Source: Herbihabitans rhizosphaerae
Lineage (GTDB): Bacteria; Actinomycetota; Actinomycetes; Mycobacteriales; Pseudonocardiaceae
DNA length: 64,000 nt
Reading direction: 5' to 3'
Assembly: GCF_004216555.1 (NCBI RefSeq)
Contig: NZ_SGWQ01000015.1
Coordinates: forward strand, 62,001 to 126,000
The notes below the pieces were generated by a model. The model was not told the origin of the DNA. It did not search any database and worked only from the letters and a program-made list of their open reading frames with translations. Made by a program: the position numbers and the translations under genes. Positions 43,144 to 54,573 of the stretch are shown piece by piece. Position 1 is the first letter of the stretch. Every line of letters begins with the position of its first letter.

Positions 43144-43755
43144 ATGGCGAAGACGACCCGCGACCCGGAGAGTCGGCATCGGATCGTGCGCGCGGCGTGG
43201 CGGCTCGTCGGAAAACAGGGCGTGCCGGCCACCACCGTGCGCGGCATCGCCGTCGAGGCGGGCGTGTCCACCGGCTCGGTGACGCACTATTTCGAGGACA
43301 AGGCCGAGATCATGTCCTCGGTGCTGCGGTACAACAACCGCCTGATGGCCGAGCGGATCGGCAAGTCGATCGGACGGGCGACCGGCCTCGCCGCGGTCGA
43401 GCGGATCGCGCAGGCGATGCTCCCGCTGGACAACGAGCGCCTGCGGACGTGGAACGTGTTGATCGCGTTCTGGGGCCAGAGCGGCGCGTGGGCGCACATC
43501 GACCAGCGCTCCCCCGACTCCGGCTACGGCGGGCTCCGCATGCTGGTGATCGAGGCGTTCGCCGACGCGCGGCGCGCCGGCGAACTCCCCTCCGACACCA
43601 CCCCGGCGCACGAGGCCGAGCGGCTGCTCGTGCTCGTCTTCGGCCTCAGCCTGATGGCGGGCGGATTCCCCGCGCTGCTCGGCAACGTCGCCCGGCGCTC
43701 GCGCACCATGCTTGCCGAGCACATCGCCGCACTGCGCACGAAGGAGAACGTATGA
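43144..43755 (+). CDS. TetR-family regulator of the mce operon
   Basis: A 203-residue repressor. The helix-turn-helix is near residues 12-58 (GKQGVPATTVRGIAVEAGVS, then TGSVTHYFEDKAEIMSSVL). The start is ATG 43144 and has no ribosome site; a -10-like GATAACCT lies 11 bases upstream, so the transcript may be nearly leaderless. It is divergent from the mce operon with a strong inverted repeat between, and overlaps the SnoaL-like gene as ATGA. A lipid ligand imported by Mce is a reasonable inducer (inference). Confidence 0.87.
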   Translation: MAKTTRDPESRHRIVRAAWRLVGKQGVPATTVRGIAVEAGVSTGSVTHYFEDKAEIMSSVLRYNNRLMAERIGKSIGRATGLAAVERIAQAMLPLDNERLRTWNVLIAFWGQSGAWAHIDQRSPDSGYGGLRMLVIEAFADARRAGELPSDTTPAHEAERLLVLVFGLSLMAGGFPALLGNVARRSRTMLAEHIAALRTKENV

Positions 43756-44135
43756 CCGAGGATCTCGTCGCGATCGAGAAGCGTCGCGTCCAGTCACTGC
43801 TGGACGTCGACGCCGACGGCTACGACCAGCTGCACGCCGACGACTACCGGCTGTGCAACCCGACCGGCACGGTCTGGACCAAGACCGAGTACCTGGACCG
43901 GCTGCGCACCGGCGGGCTGACCTACCGTCGGCTGGAGCCGCTCGGCGACATCGACGTGCTCGCCGACGGCGACCTGGCCGTGCTGCGCTACCGGTGCCTG
44001 ATCGAGCTGCGCGTCGACGGTGCCGACATTCCCGCGCACGAGGCGTGGCACACCGACGTGTACCGGCGCGCCGGGGACTCGTGGCGGTGCGTGTGGTCGC
44101 AGGCCACGGGAATCATGGCCACGGTCACCGGGTAG
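43752..44135 (+). CDS. SnoaL/DUF4440-like NTF2-fold protein
   Basis: A 127-residue protein of the NTF2 superfamily (IEKRRVQSLLDVDADGYDQL, then DYRLCNPTGTVWTKTEYLD), with the DUF4440 ending DSWRCVWSQATGI. The start ATG 43752 overlaps the TetR stop and AAGGAG lies eight bases upstream. Co-transcribed with the mce repressor; it may be a ligand-binding protein or small enzyme. Confidence 0.82.
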   Translation: MTEDLVAIEKRRVQSLLDVDADGYDQLHADDYRLCNPTGTVWTKTEYLDRLRTGGLTYRRLEPLGDIDVLADGDLAVLRYRCLIELRVDGADIPAHEAWHTDVYRRAGDSWRCVWSQATGIMATVTG

Positions 44136-44196
44136 CCGGCCTGCGAGGCGGGTTCGGGCCCGTCATGCTGGAGCGGCGACCGTCGAGGGAGATCCG

Positions 44197-45024
44197 ATGA
44201 CCATTGCGCCGACCGTGAAGCTGCGGGACGGCAACGAGATGCCGGTACTCGGGTTCGGCACCTGGCCGATGGACGACGCGCAGTCCGAGGTCGCCGTGTC
44301 CGAGGCGCTGCGCCTGGGCTACCGGCTGGTCGACACCGCCGCCAAGTACGGCAACGAGTCGGGTGTGGGCGCCGGCGTGCGCACTTCCGGAGTGCCGCGC
44401 GAGCAGGTGTTCGTCACCACCAAGTTGCGCGGCTCGCAACACGGCTACGACGAGGCGCTGGCCGGATTCGAGGAGAGCCGCGCCCGGCTCGGCCTGGACT
44501 ACGTGGACCTGTACCTGATCCACTGGCCGCTGCCCGGCATCGACAAGTACGTGGACTCGTGGCGCGCGTTCGTCGAGCTGCGTGACCGCGGCCTGGTGCG
44601 CTCGATCGGCGTCTCCAACTTCACGCCGGACCAGATGGACCGGCTGACCGCCGAGACGGGCGTGACCCCGGCGGTCAACCAGATCGAGATGCACCTGGAC
44701 TTCCCGCAGGACGAGATGCGCGCCTGGCACACCGAGCACGACGTGGTCACCGAGTCGTGGCGCCCGTTCGGACGGGGTCCGTTGTCCCGCAAGGAGGTTC
44801 TCGACGTCGCCGAGGCACGCGGGTGCACCCCGGCGCAGATCCTGTTGCGCTGGCACCATCAGCTCGGCGCGGTCCCGATCCCGAAGTCGGGCAACCCGGA
44901 GCGGATGGCGCAGAACCTCGCGATCTTCGACTTCACGCTCACCGAGGAGGAGATGACCACCCTCAGCGCGGCGAGCCAGGCCGTTCGGCTCGGGGGCGAG
45001 CCGACGACTCACGTGGAACTGTGA
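44197..45024 (+). CDS. Aldo/keto reductase
   Basis: A 275-residue NADPH-dependent reductase. The catalytic tetrad is Asp46, Tyr51, Lys76 and His109 (LVDTAAKYGNE, VTTKLRG, LIHWPLP). The cofactor motif IPKSGNPERMAQN is near residue 228. GVSNFTPDQM is the usual family signature. The start is ATG 44197 with GAGGGAG upstream. The last 62 bases overlap the convergent monooxygenase gene. The natural substrate is an aldehyde or ketone, not further defined. Confidence 0.9.
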   Translation: MTIAPTVKLRDGNEMPVLGFGTWPMDDAQSEVAVSEALRLGYRLVDTAAKYGNESGVGAGVRTSGVPREQVFVTTKLRGSQHGYDEALAGFEESRARLGLDYVDLYLIHWPLPGIDKYVDSWRAFVELRDRGLVRSIGVSNFTPDQMDRLTAETGVTPAVNQIEMHLDFPQDEMRAWHTEHDVVTESWRPFGRGPLSRKEVLDVAEARGCTPAQILLRWHHQLGAVPIPKSGNPERMAQNLAIFDFTLTEEEMTTLSAASQAVRLGGEPTTHVEL

Positions 45025-46459
45025 CCGTGCGGTAGTCGGCCAGGTTCACCGTGCGGGTGCGGCGGTCGTACTCCGAGACCAGGCCGGGCCAGTTGTTGGT
45101 CACCCGCCCGGCCTCGGTGCGGTACCAGCTCGCGCACGACGCCCACGCCGTACCGGCCAGCCGCGACTGGATCTCCCGGTCGTACCGGGCCTCCACGTCC
45201 ACTCGAACGTCCACATAGGACTGTCCGTCCAGGTGGTCGACGAGCTGGCGGATGTAGCGGGCCTGGCGCTCCAGCATGTAGATGATCGAGCCGGCGCCCA
45301 GGTTGGTGTTCGGGCCGTACATGAGGAACAGGTTCGGGAAGGCGGGCACCGTGATGCCCAGGTACGCCCGCGCGCCGTCGGCCCAAGCGTCGTTCAGGTC
45401 GCGGCCGTCGAGCCCGCGCACGGCGATCGGCGCCAGGAAGGACTGCGTGGCGAAGCCGGTGCCGTAGACGATCACGTCCACGTCGTGCTGCGTCCCGGCC
45501 GCGTCGCGCACCCCGCCGGGCGTGATCTCCGCGATCCGCTCGGTCACGACGTCCACATTGGACTGTGCCAGCGCCGGGTAGTAGTCATCGGCGAACAGGA
45601 CGCGCTTGCAGCCGATCGGGTAGTCCGGGGTCAGCTTCGCCCGCAGCGCCGGGTCGAACACCTGCCGTTTCAGGTGCCAGCGGGTGACCGCCGAGCCGAG
45701 CTTCGCGATCGCCTTGTTGCCGACGATGCCCATCGTGCTGAACTCGCAGAACGCCCACCACAGGAACCGTTCCGCCTTCTGCAGCACGGGAAAGCGGGCG
45801 AACGCGGTGTGGTGCAGCGGCTTGTAGACGGTGTCCGGCTTGGGTGCGATGTAGGGTGCCGAGCGCTGGAACAGGGTCAGCCGATCGACCCCCTGCTGGA
45901 TCTTCGGCACGAACTGGATCGCGCTCGCGCCGGTGCCGATCACCGCGACCCGCTTGCCGGTGAGGTCGACGTCGTGGTCCCACTCGGCGGAGTGGAAAGC
46001 CTTGCCGGCGAAGGTTTCTCGCCCCGGAATGTCCGGATGGGACGGTCGGGAAAGCTGCCCGGTCGCCGGCACGAACACATCCGCGGTGAGCGTCTCACCG
46101 GTGCTGGTCGTGATCGTCCACTGCCCGCTGTCCTTGTCGAACTCGGCCGACGCGACCTCGGTCCGGAACCGGATGTGCTCGCGCAGCCCGTGCCGGTCCA
46201 CCACCCCGTTCATGTACGCCGTGATGTCCTCGCGCAATGAGAACCGCATCGGCCACACCGGGTTCGGCTCGTAGGAGAACGAGTAGTACGGCGACGGGAT
46301 GTCGCAGCCGGCGCCCGGATAGGTGTTCTCCCGCCACACGCCGCCGACCTCGCCGGCCTTCTCCAGCACGGTGAAGTCGTGATACCCGTTGCGTTTCAGC
46401 TCCAACGCCATCGCCAGGCCGCCGAAGCCCGACCCGACGATCACCACCGAGGTCGTCAC
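44963..46459 (-). CDS. Baeyer-Villiger-type flavin monooxygenase
   Basis: A 498-residue FAD/NADPH monooxygenase. The FAD motif GSGFGG is at residues 9-14. The Baeyer-Villiger fingerprint F-x-G-x3-H-x3-W-D reads FAGKAFHSAEWD at 150-161, and the second nucleotide motif GTGASA is at 175-180. These enzymes insert oxygen into ketones. The start is GTG 46459. With the nearby reductase, SDR, crotonases and mce operon it could serve steroid or terpene breakdown; this link is inference. Confidence 0.9.
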   Translation of the reverse strand: MTTSVVIVGSGFGGLAMALELKRNGYHDFTVLEKAGEVGGVWRENTYPGAGCDIPSPYYSFSYEPNPVWPMRFSLREDITAYMNGVVDRHGLREHIRFRTEVASAEFDKDSGQWTITTSTGETLTADVFVPATGQLSRPSHPDIPGRETFAGKAFHSAEWDHDVDLTGKRVAVIGTGASAIQFVPKIQQGVDRLTLFQRSAPYIAPKPDTVYKPLHHTAFARFPVLQKAERFLWWAFCEFSTMGIVGNKAIAKLGSAVTRWHLKRQVFDPALRAKLTPDYPIGCKRVLFADDYYPALAQSNVDVVTERIAEITPGGVRDAAGTQHDVDVIVYGTGFATQSFLAPIAVRGLDGRDLNDAWADGARAYLGITVPAFPNLFLMYGPNTNLGAGSIIYMLERQARYIRQLVDHLDGQSYVDVRVDVEARYDREIQSRLAGTAWASCASWYRTEAGRVTNNWPGLVSEYDRRTRTVNLADYRTVTVPRESSARPRAERPGSPR

Positions 46460-46545
46460 CGCGTGAGGCTAACCCTTCCCATAATCGGCTTCAACTGCTG
46501 CGGGAGATGCTCCAGGACGGACTCATACTGCCCTGTTGCGAACGA

Positions 46546-47205
46546 TCAACCATCGACCGGCTCGTTCGTTAGCCTAAATGCCAAGGTTACGGCTTCCCAC
46601 CTATTTCTGGCACCAAGCTTTGCCAGCAGGTTGGAAACATGATATTTGACAGTCCTCTGGCTGAGCGTCAACAAGCTGGCGATGTCGTCATTTGACCGCC
46701 CTTGCGCGAGTAGGTGTAATACGTCGCGCTCGCGAGCAGTCAGGCGCATCCTTGTGTCACATCCGGCCAGTCCAGCGCGCAACGCGATCCTATTAAGGAT
46801 ATGAGATCCTTCGGAGAACATCGTGCTGTGAATATAGTAGCTGCCTCGCGACACAACCTTGACCGCGAGGCACAGGTCTACCGGTGACACCTCGACTCCA
46901 ACCACACCGCGGAGTCCTCGATCTAGCAGTTCTACTGCCTCACGCACTTTGTTGTGCTCGGCTACCAGCACCAGCCCCGGAGCGGAAGTCGGCCTTGACG
47001 CCAAGTAGCGGGCAAGCTCGGAATACCTCGATCGGCCGTCAATGACTAGTGTCAGATCTTTTCCATTAGCTGCTGCGATAAGCGAGTCGATGTCTGCTGC
47101 CTGGAGTACAGACGGCATGCCATCTGGACCAGCAAGACTCATCGCCATACCAGATCTGACGATCTCGCTGTCCGCGCACACTCCAACGACGATATGTGAC
47201 AACAC
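46546..47205 (-). CDS. LuxR-type regulator with degenerate receiver-like domain
   Basis: A 219-residue protein. The C-terminal LuxR/NarL helix-turn-helix is at residues 153-212 (LTARERDVLHLLAQGRSNDD, then LSQRTVKYHVSNLLAKLGAR). The N-terminal 120 residues resemble a receiver fold with Asp56 in LVIDGRS, but the conserved Lys and acidic pair are not clear, so phosphorylation is doubtful. No sensor kinase is nearby. GC is about 50 percent over a sampled 60-base line, far below the neighbours, so the gene may have been acquired. Confidence 0.82.
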   Translation of the reverse strand: MLSHIVVGVCADSEIVRSGMAMSLAGPDGMPSVLQAADIDSLIAAANGKDLTLVIDGRSRYSELARYLASRPTSAPGLVLVAEHNKVREAVELLDRGLRGVVGVEVSPVDLCLAVKVVSRGSYYIHSTMFSEGSHILNRIALRAGLAGCDTRMRLTARERDVLHLLAQGRSNDDIASLLTLSQRTVKYHVSNLLAKLGARNRWEAVTLAFRLTNEPVDG

Positions 47206-47438
47206 ATCCCCCAGCCCCCAAGCTGATCAGTTCACCACAATCTAGCCGGGGTGGGAGGCGGCGAGTAGGTCTGAACGAGTGACGCTCCTCGATCCGTGCT
47301 CGAGGAACACAGCCGCCACGGTTGGTCCTGTCCTGAAGGCCAAGTCAGAAACCCGGTCCCAAGGCTGGGGTGCGGCAGTGGGGTTGCCTGGCTAACTACT
47401 TGGCGTCGAGTCCAACTCACATGAAGGAGTGCGAACAG

Positions 47439-47993
47439 ATGAAGACATGGTTCCAAGCCAGCATAGCGACCACTGCACTGCTGGCGGGCTTCGCGTTGGG
47501 GACGCCGTCGGCAACCGCGGCCACTCCCACCGGGTCGACCGAGCCGGGCGCGACGGCTTCTTTCGAAGGAAAGAGGCTTGACCTAAAGAGACAGGGCTGG
47601 GGGCAAGCGCAATCGTGCGTCGTGTTTAGCCGAGCGCGGACTGACTGCTTTCGGAGCAACGAAGAAGCGAACAGAGCCATTGGCTACGACAGAACCAAGG
47701 AAGTTCGTCAGGGTTTGACGACAACAGCGGACTTCGACTGCGCCAGAGATTGGCTGTGCCTCTTCGAGCACGCTGAAGGCAGAGGTCGCCGACTAATCTT
47801 CAACGAGGACGTCTGGCACAATCTCGCCGATTGGGATTTCGCCAATAAGACGTCCTCTTGGCGCAACAGGATGTTCGGGTGGGACGACGGTATACTGGGC
47901 GACGGCAAGGGGCACGTCCTTATACTCGAGTCGGGTGCGCGGGCCGCCTACATGGGCGGATGGAATGATGCCGCAGTCCACGTTCACGGCTGA
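47439..47993 (+). CDS. Secreted peptidase-inhibitor family I36-like protein
   Basis: A 184-residue secreted protein. The signal peptide spans MKTWFQASIATTALLAGFAL to about residue 30. A Cys-bearing domain follows: CARDWLCLFEHAEGRGRRLI with WDFANKTSSWRNRMFGWDD resembles the beta/gamma-crystallin-like SMPI metalloproteinase inhibitors. Four Cys could form two disulphides. The start is ATG 47439 with AAGGAG nine bases upstream; ATG 47421 overlaps that site. It is divergent from the LuxR regulator and shares its lower GC content. Confidence 0.75.
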   Translation: MKTWFQASIATTALLAGFALGTPSATAATPTGSTEPGATASFEGKRLDLKRQGWGQAQSCVVFSRARTDCFRSNEEANRAIGYDRTKEVRQGLTTTADFDCARDWLCLFEHAEGRGRRLIFNEDVWHNLADWDFANKTSSWRNRMFGWDDGILGDGKGHVLILESGARAAYMGGWNDAAVHVHG

Positions 47994-48037
47994 CGAACCG
48001 GCACCGTCGGCGTGAGCCGTCTACGGATGTCTCGCAT

Positions 48038-48087
48038 GTAGTGACCTTGGGTGTGGGCGTCGTTCGTGCCCACCCCAAGGTCACTAC
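48038..48087. terminator. Bidirectional hairpin terminator
   Basis: GTAGTGACCTTGGG at 48038-48051 pairs perfectly with 48074-48087, and GTGGGC/GCCCAC extends the stem inward. It lies between the convergent inhibitor and CU044_5270 genes and covers the stop codon of the latter. Confidence 0.75.
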
Positions 48088-49091
48088 CGAAACTCGTGCT
48101 GCAGGTAGTTCTCATACGAGATGACAGCCGGAATGCGAACGTTCAATTTGCCTGCGGTCGTTGGCAACATTTGCTCATAGCTGAGAACCTGCCCATCGAT
48201 TGAACTAATAACCAAGGTATAGCGCGTCGGCAATCCGCCGTAGCTTGACTCCAGGGAGAACGCCTTGCCGAGCCGTCCGGCTCGGTCACGAGCATCCCCG
48301 TCGTTGTGCAGACCGGGTAGGTCGGCCACGACTCGGAGCACGGCCGCGCGTTCGGCGGGCGTTAGGACACGCTCCCGCAGCAGATCGGTGACGGCGACGA
48401 TCGTCTCCGCAGGGCCGTGCTCAGGCGGATGGTCCTTCTGGAGCCAAGTCCGCAGAGCGTTCATGTCTGTAGGCGGTCGGTCATTCCAGACTCGTGAAAA
48501 TCCGCCAGGGCCGAAGGTGCGAGTGGCGTTGTCGCCTGACCGCGACGCCTCCCATTTCTGCAGGTCCGCAGTGGACTCGAACTCCAGCGGCGACGTTCGG
48601 TTGCTCTCGCGACCGGATCCGTCTGAGTTGACCCAGATCTCGCGCTGGGTTGCCTGCAACGCCGACACTGTTTCGGACTTGGTGACCTGAGAGTGCAATG
48701 ACCACGCATGCGTTCGGAGGTATTCGGTGCGGCCGGCACTAAGCGCTGGAACTGGTGACTGACCTGCCCGGTCGGCGATCTCTCGCAGAACGATGTCGGC
48801 GGGTCGACCATCGACACTCGGAACGATCTTCAATGGTGCCGGCGTCGCCGCGAGACCGCGCGGTGGGTTCGGACCGGCGATCGTCCACACTCCGACACCG
48901 GCCAGCGCAACCGTGGCAGCCGCCGCCGTCGTCAGCACAGATCGGCGTGTTCGTTGACTACTCCACTGACGGCGTCGTGCGAGATCAGTCGCGTCATCAA
49001 ACGTCGGCACCGGTGGCACCTGAGCGTCACGGTCCAGCACGGGATCCAGTGGACTGAGGAGATCGCGAATCTGCCGTTCAGCGCCCATCAT
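48084..49091 (-). CDS. CU044_5270-family membrane protein, likely sigma-factor partner
   Basis: A 335-residue protein with a cytoplasmic N-terminus (about 50 residues), one membrane helix (VLTTAAAATVALAGVGVWTI, about 52-71) and a large extracytoplasmic domain. The family is typically encoded directly after an ECF sigma gene, as here, where the genes overlap as ATGA. It may act as an anti-sigma-like anchor or a target of the sigma factor. The start is ATG 49091 with AAAGGAGCG upstream. Confidence 0.82.
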   Translation of the reverse strand: MMGAERQIRDLLSPLDPVLDRDAQVPPVPTFDDATDLARRRQWSSQRTRRSVLTTAAAATVALAGVGVWTIAGPNPPRGLAATPAPLKIVPSVDGRPADIVLREIADRAGQSPVPALSAGRTEYLRTHAWSLHSQVTKSETVSALQATQREIWVNSDGSGRESNRTSPLEFESTADLQKWEASRSGDNATRTFGPGGFSRVWNDRPPTDMNALRTWLQKDHPPEHGPAETIVAVTDLLRERVLTPAERAAVLRVVADLPGLHNDGDARDRAGRLGKAFSLESSYGGLPTRYTLVISSIDGQVLSYEQMLPTTAGKLNVRIPAVISYENYLQHEFR

Positions 49092-49630
49092 TTCGCTCCT
49101 TTACCGTGACTCAAGCTCAGGTGTGGACCGCCTGATGGTTGCTCCGGCTGGTCCATGGCACGAAGCAGGCGCCGACGTGCGCGGCTCACACGCATGCTCG
49201 CGGTGGTCCGCGCGCAGCCCAGCACTTCGCCGACCTGTGTGCTGGAAAGGTTTTCCCAAGCGACCAACCGCAGGACTTCTTGATCCGCCTCGCTCAGTTG
49301 ATCGAAAGCAGCAGCTGCCGCCAGTCGATTGGCCACATCAGCGGCATGATCGGGATCAGCGTCGCGCGACGAGGTGGCACGGGCATGCTCGAGAAGATCG
49401 CGAGCACGACGTGCACTTCGGTACTGGTTGGCCAAGACGTTTCGCGCCACGCCGTACAGCCACGGCAATGGTGTGCTCCCCAGCTCATCGAGTCGACGCC
49501 ACACGACTGCGAACACGTCGGCGACAGCGTCGTCGACCTCAGGCTCCGCCAGACGACGCCCGACGAACCGTTTGATGTCGCCGTAGTGCTCTTGATAGAC
49601 GTGGGTGAAACGCTCCTGGCGTCGCCCCAT
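49088..49630 (-). CDS. ECF-type RNA polymerase sigma factor
   Basis: A 180-residue sigma-70 family protein with only regions 2 and 4. Region 2 is near residues 8-75 (YGDIKRFVGRRLAEPEVDDA, then PWLYGVARNVLANQYRS). Region 4 is near 110-160 (LRLVAWENLSSTQVGEVLGC). The start is ATG 49630. It probably responds to an envelope signal through the membrane protein encoded next. Confidence 0.9.
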   Translation of the reverse strand: MGRRQERFTHVYQEHYGDIKRFVGRRLAEPEVDDAVADVFAVVWRRLDELGSTPLPWLYGVARNVLANQYRSARRARDLLEHARATSSRDADPDHAADVANRLAAAAAFDQLSEADQEVLRLVAWENLSSTQVGEVLGCARTTASMRVSRARRRLLRAMDQPEQPSGGPHLSLSHGKGAK

Positions 49631-49829
49631 GCGAGCCTCCTCTCGTCTACCAACTAGATGTCCGCGGCCGTCCGGATGTCACAGCGAAGGTTGAAAATCG
49701 CGACCAAGAGTCCCCGCAACCACACATGGCCAGCTTGCACGGAAGCTTGACGCTGCGGCCACGCTCGCGTCAGCCAGACTCGTTCTCGCAGTTCGATCGA
49801 GGTTGGATCGGCTGCCAGGGTTCGGACGG

Positions 49830-50597
49830 CTAACTGACGACATGCGTTTCCACGCCGTCCAGCAGCAGGTCGATGCCGGTCACGAAGGCCTCCTCGGCGT
49901 GGTACTCCATGTAGCCCGCGTCCTCGGGCATCGGGTCGCGGTCGGACTCGATCCACACCACCAGCGGGAAGCGTTCGGCGAAGTCGGGCGCCACCGACGC
50001 GAACTCCTCGCCGCGGGCCAGCCACCAGTCGTCCTCGGACATGCCGGTGGCCGCCGGCGCCTCGCGCGCCTCCGCCACGGTCGCCGCCGAGCCCCGGACG
50101 TGGTTGCCCAGCGCGTGCACCACCGGACGCAGGTCACGCGGGCCGAGACCGGTCTCGCGCAGGATGCCGACGAGCGTGTTCAGTACGGCGAACTCGTTGG
50201 GTCCGAGGACCGGCCGGGCCTGTGAGACACGCAAAGCCCACGGGTGCCGCAGGCAGAAGTTCCACTGGTCCCGCGCCCAGGCGTGCACCGCGGCGCGCCA
50301 GCCGGCGCCGAGGTCGTATCCACCGGGAATCTCGGCCAGCACGCGGTCGTACATCAGGTCGACCAGTTCGTTCTTGCCGGGCACGTGCGTGTACAGCGCC
50401 ATCGCCGTGCAGCCGAGCCGCTCCCCCACCGCGCGCATGGAGACCGCGTCCATGCCGTGCGCGTCGGCGATCGCGATCCCCGCGTCGACGATCACGTCCG
50501 CGTTCAGGCCCCGCTTGCGCGCCGGCCGGTGCTCGGCAACACCCCAGAGCAGCTCCATCGTCCTGCGTGGGTCGCCCTGGGCGGCGAAGACTGTCAC
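49830..50597 (-). CDS. TetR-family regulator (TetR class C-terminal domain)
   Basis: A 255-residue repressor. The helix-turn-helix is near residues 36-80 (DAVSMRAVGERLGCTAMALY, then HVPGKNELVDLMYD). The ligand domain is of the TetR_C type that often binds antibiotics. The start is GTG 50597 with AAGGAG. It is divergent from the UvrA-like ABC gene; palindromic operators in the 61-base gap suggest control of that gene. Confidence 0.88.
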   Translation of the reverse strand: MTVFAAQGDPRRTMELLWGVAEHRPARKRGLNADVIVDAGIAIADAHGMDAVSMRAVGERLGCTAMALYTHVPGKNELVDLMYDRVLAEIPGGYDLGAGWRAAVHAWARDQWNFCLRHPWALRVSQARPVLGPNEFAVLNTLVGILRETGLGPRDLRPVVHALGNHVRGSAATVAEAREAPAATGMSEDDWWLARGEEFASVAPDFAERFPLVVWIESDRDPMPEDAGYMEYHAEEAFVTGIDLLLDGVETHVVS

Positions 50598-50607
50598 AGC
50601 TCGCTCC

Positions 50608-50618
50608 TTACGGTGTAA
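50608..50618. promoter_or_regulatory. Candidate TetR operator, half 1 (TTAC-GGT-GTAA)
   Basis: A small palindrome directly upstream of the TetR ribosome site. It shares the TTAC-3-GTAA pattern with the site at 50633. Confidence 0.55.
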
Positions 50619-50632
50619 AGTGCGGTGACTAG

Positions 50633-50645
50633 TTTACAGCGTAAA
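50633..50645. promoter_or_regulatory. Candidate TetR operator, half 2 (TTTAC-AGC-GTAAA)
   Basis: A perfect 13-base palindrome 13 bases before the UvrA-like ATG, about 25 bases from its partner site. The pair fits repression of both divergent promoters. Confidence 0.6.
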
Positions 50646-50658
50646 GAGAAGGGTAGGT

Positions 50659-52937
<2,279 letters not shown>

Positions 52938-52941
<4 letters not shown>

Positions 52942-53783
52942 GCGAGCGGCAGCCGGTGCGGCTGATCACCGTCCGGTCGGCGCGGCGGGTGACTCCACGC
53001 ATGGTCCGGGTCACCTTCGAGGCCGGCGATCTGCCGAGTTCCGTCACGGACGAGCCGGACCAGCAGGTGAAGCTGTACATCCCCCGGCCCGGCCAGCGCG
53101 AGCCGGTCATGCCGACAGCCGACGGCGACTTCATGTCGTGGTACCAAGCATTCGCGGCGATCCCGGACGGCGAGCGGCCGTGGATGCGCAGCTACACACT
53201 GCGGGGCCTGGACGCCGCCGCCGGCACCGTGGACGTCGATTTCGTCATCCACGAGCATGCCGGCCCGGCCACCAGGTGGGCGATGTCCGCGGCACCGGGT
53301 GACGTGCTGGCGATGTTCGGGCCGTCGGCGACGTTCGCGCGGCTGGTGCCGCTGAGCGAGTCGATCACCTCGGCCGACCACGTGCTGATCGCCGGCGACG
53401 AGACGGCGCTGCCGGCGGTTGGCACGATCCTCGAGTGGCTGCCGGCGGGTACCCGTGTGACGGCGTATCTGGAGGTGGTGGACGCCGCCGAGCACCAGGT
53501 GTTCACCACCCGGGGCGAGGTCCACCTGCGGTGGGTGCACCGCGGCGACGGGTCACTGGTCGAGGCGGTGCGGCGGGCCGATCTGCCTGACGGTTCGGTG
53601 TTCGCCTGGCTCGCCGGGGAGGCCGGCACGGTCCGCGAACTGCGCCGGCACCTGGTCGATCGAGGTGTGCCCAAGCACGCGATCGAGTTCACCGGCTACT
53701 GGCGCGCCCGACTCACCCAGGACGACGCGCCGACCGAGCAGGACCTGGCCGACGCGCGCGAACGCCTGCCCGACGCCCCCTGA
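52938..53783 (+). CDS. Siderophore-interacting flavoprotein (ViuB/SIP family)
   Basis: A 281-residue NADPH- and FAD-dependent ferric reductase. The FAD motif RSYTLR is at residues 84-89, DFVIHEHAGPATRWAMSAAP follows, and the NAD domain has LIAGDETALPA and FAWLAGEAGTVRELRRHL. These enzymes release iron from siderophores. The start is GTG 52938, overlapping the UvrA-like stop as GTGA, so it is co-regulated by the TetR gene. Pairing of iron release with a drug-protection ATPase is unusual; a DNA-damaging metal-chelating compound as signal is one possible reading. Confidence 0.9.
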
Positions 53784-53786
53784 CCT

Positions 53787-53830
53787 CGCGAGTCCCGCGC
53801 CCCGCACCAGCGAGTCCCGCGCCCTGCACC
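53787..53830 (+). repeat. GAGTCCCGCGC direct repeats
   Basis: CGAGTCCCGCGCCCCGCACC is followed three bases later by CGAGTCCCGCGCCCTGCACC. These are the same family as the units in the mceC-mceD gap at 38127. They lie between the SIP gene and the GH59 remnant. Confidence 0.8.
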
Positions 53831-54304
53831 AAGTACGCGATCCGGGACTGGCCCGCGTGGTCGACGTGATCGGCAGTCACTACCCGGGTGGCCAGGTGCC
53901 GGCCGAGGCGCACAAGTCCGGCAAGCCGGTGTGGTCATCGGAGGACGGCCCGTGGACCGACAAGTGGAACGACTTCGTCGGCGGTGCGCACAACGCGCTC
54001 GGCAGCACGCACAACACCAACTACGTCGACGGAAACAGTGGATTGATGCGGGCGAACGAGCCGTGGTCCAGGCATTTCCAGGTCACCTCACCGAACGCAA
54101 CCGGCTCGTCAAGGGCACGCCGTGCTGCCGGCCAACCAGTGGCACACGATCCGAATACCGTTGCGCGGCAACAATATTCAGGTGTTCATCGACGGGACGA
54201 AGGTCGGCGAGGCCACCGAGTCGGCCTACGCACGCGGCCGCACCGGCATCGGCACCGGATGGAACCGAGTGCGGTTCGACGACTTCTCCGTGACCCCCGG
54301 ATGA
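53830..54304 (+). pseudogene. GH59 galactosylceramidase remnant with large deletions
   Basis: The first frame reads VVDVIGSHYPGGQVPAEAHK and SGKPVWSSEDGPW (the Glu of SSED fits the GH59 nucleophile), then NYVDGNSGLMRANEPWS. In intact enzymes some 20 residues separate NYVDG from the LMxANEPWS block, so part is lost. Another large gap leads in a different frame to the C-terminal lectin-like end (QWHTIRIPLRGNNIQVFIDG, then GIGTGWNRVRFDDFSV) and TGA at 54302. No signal peptide or N-terminal barrel remains. Confidence 0.78.
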
Positions 54305-54573
54305 CAGTTCGAACATCCCGTGTCAGCAGACCAAGACCACCCGATCATGTGGCATGTCGCTCTCCAACGGGTGACAGGCGCGGTCGGCTACCCCGTCCTG
54401 GTCGCGGCCGGTGATCAAGCGTCACCCATCCGACTGGGCACGGGCTCGTCTATTCGTGGACGACCGGGACGGACCTGACAGAAGGTCAGATGACTGACTC
54501 CGTCCGGCCCTGCACGGTGCTCCGAGAGTGGTAACGATGCAGGTCAGAGGGGTTCAGTCGAAGAGGAGCGAAG

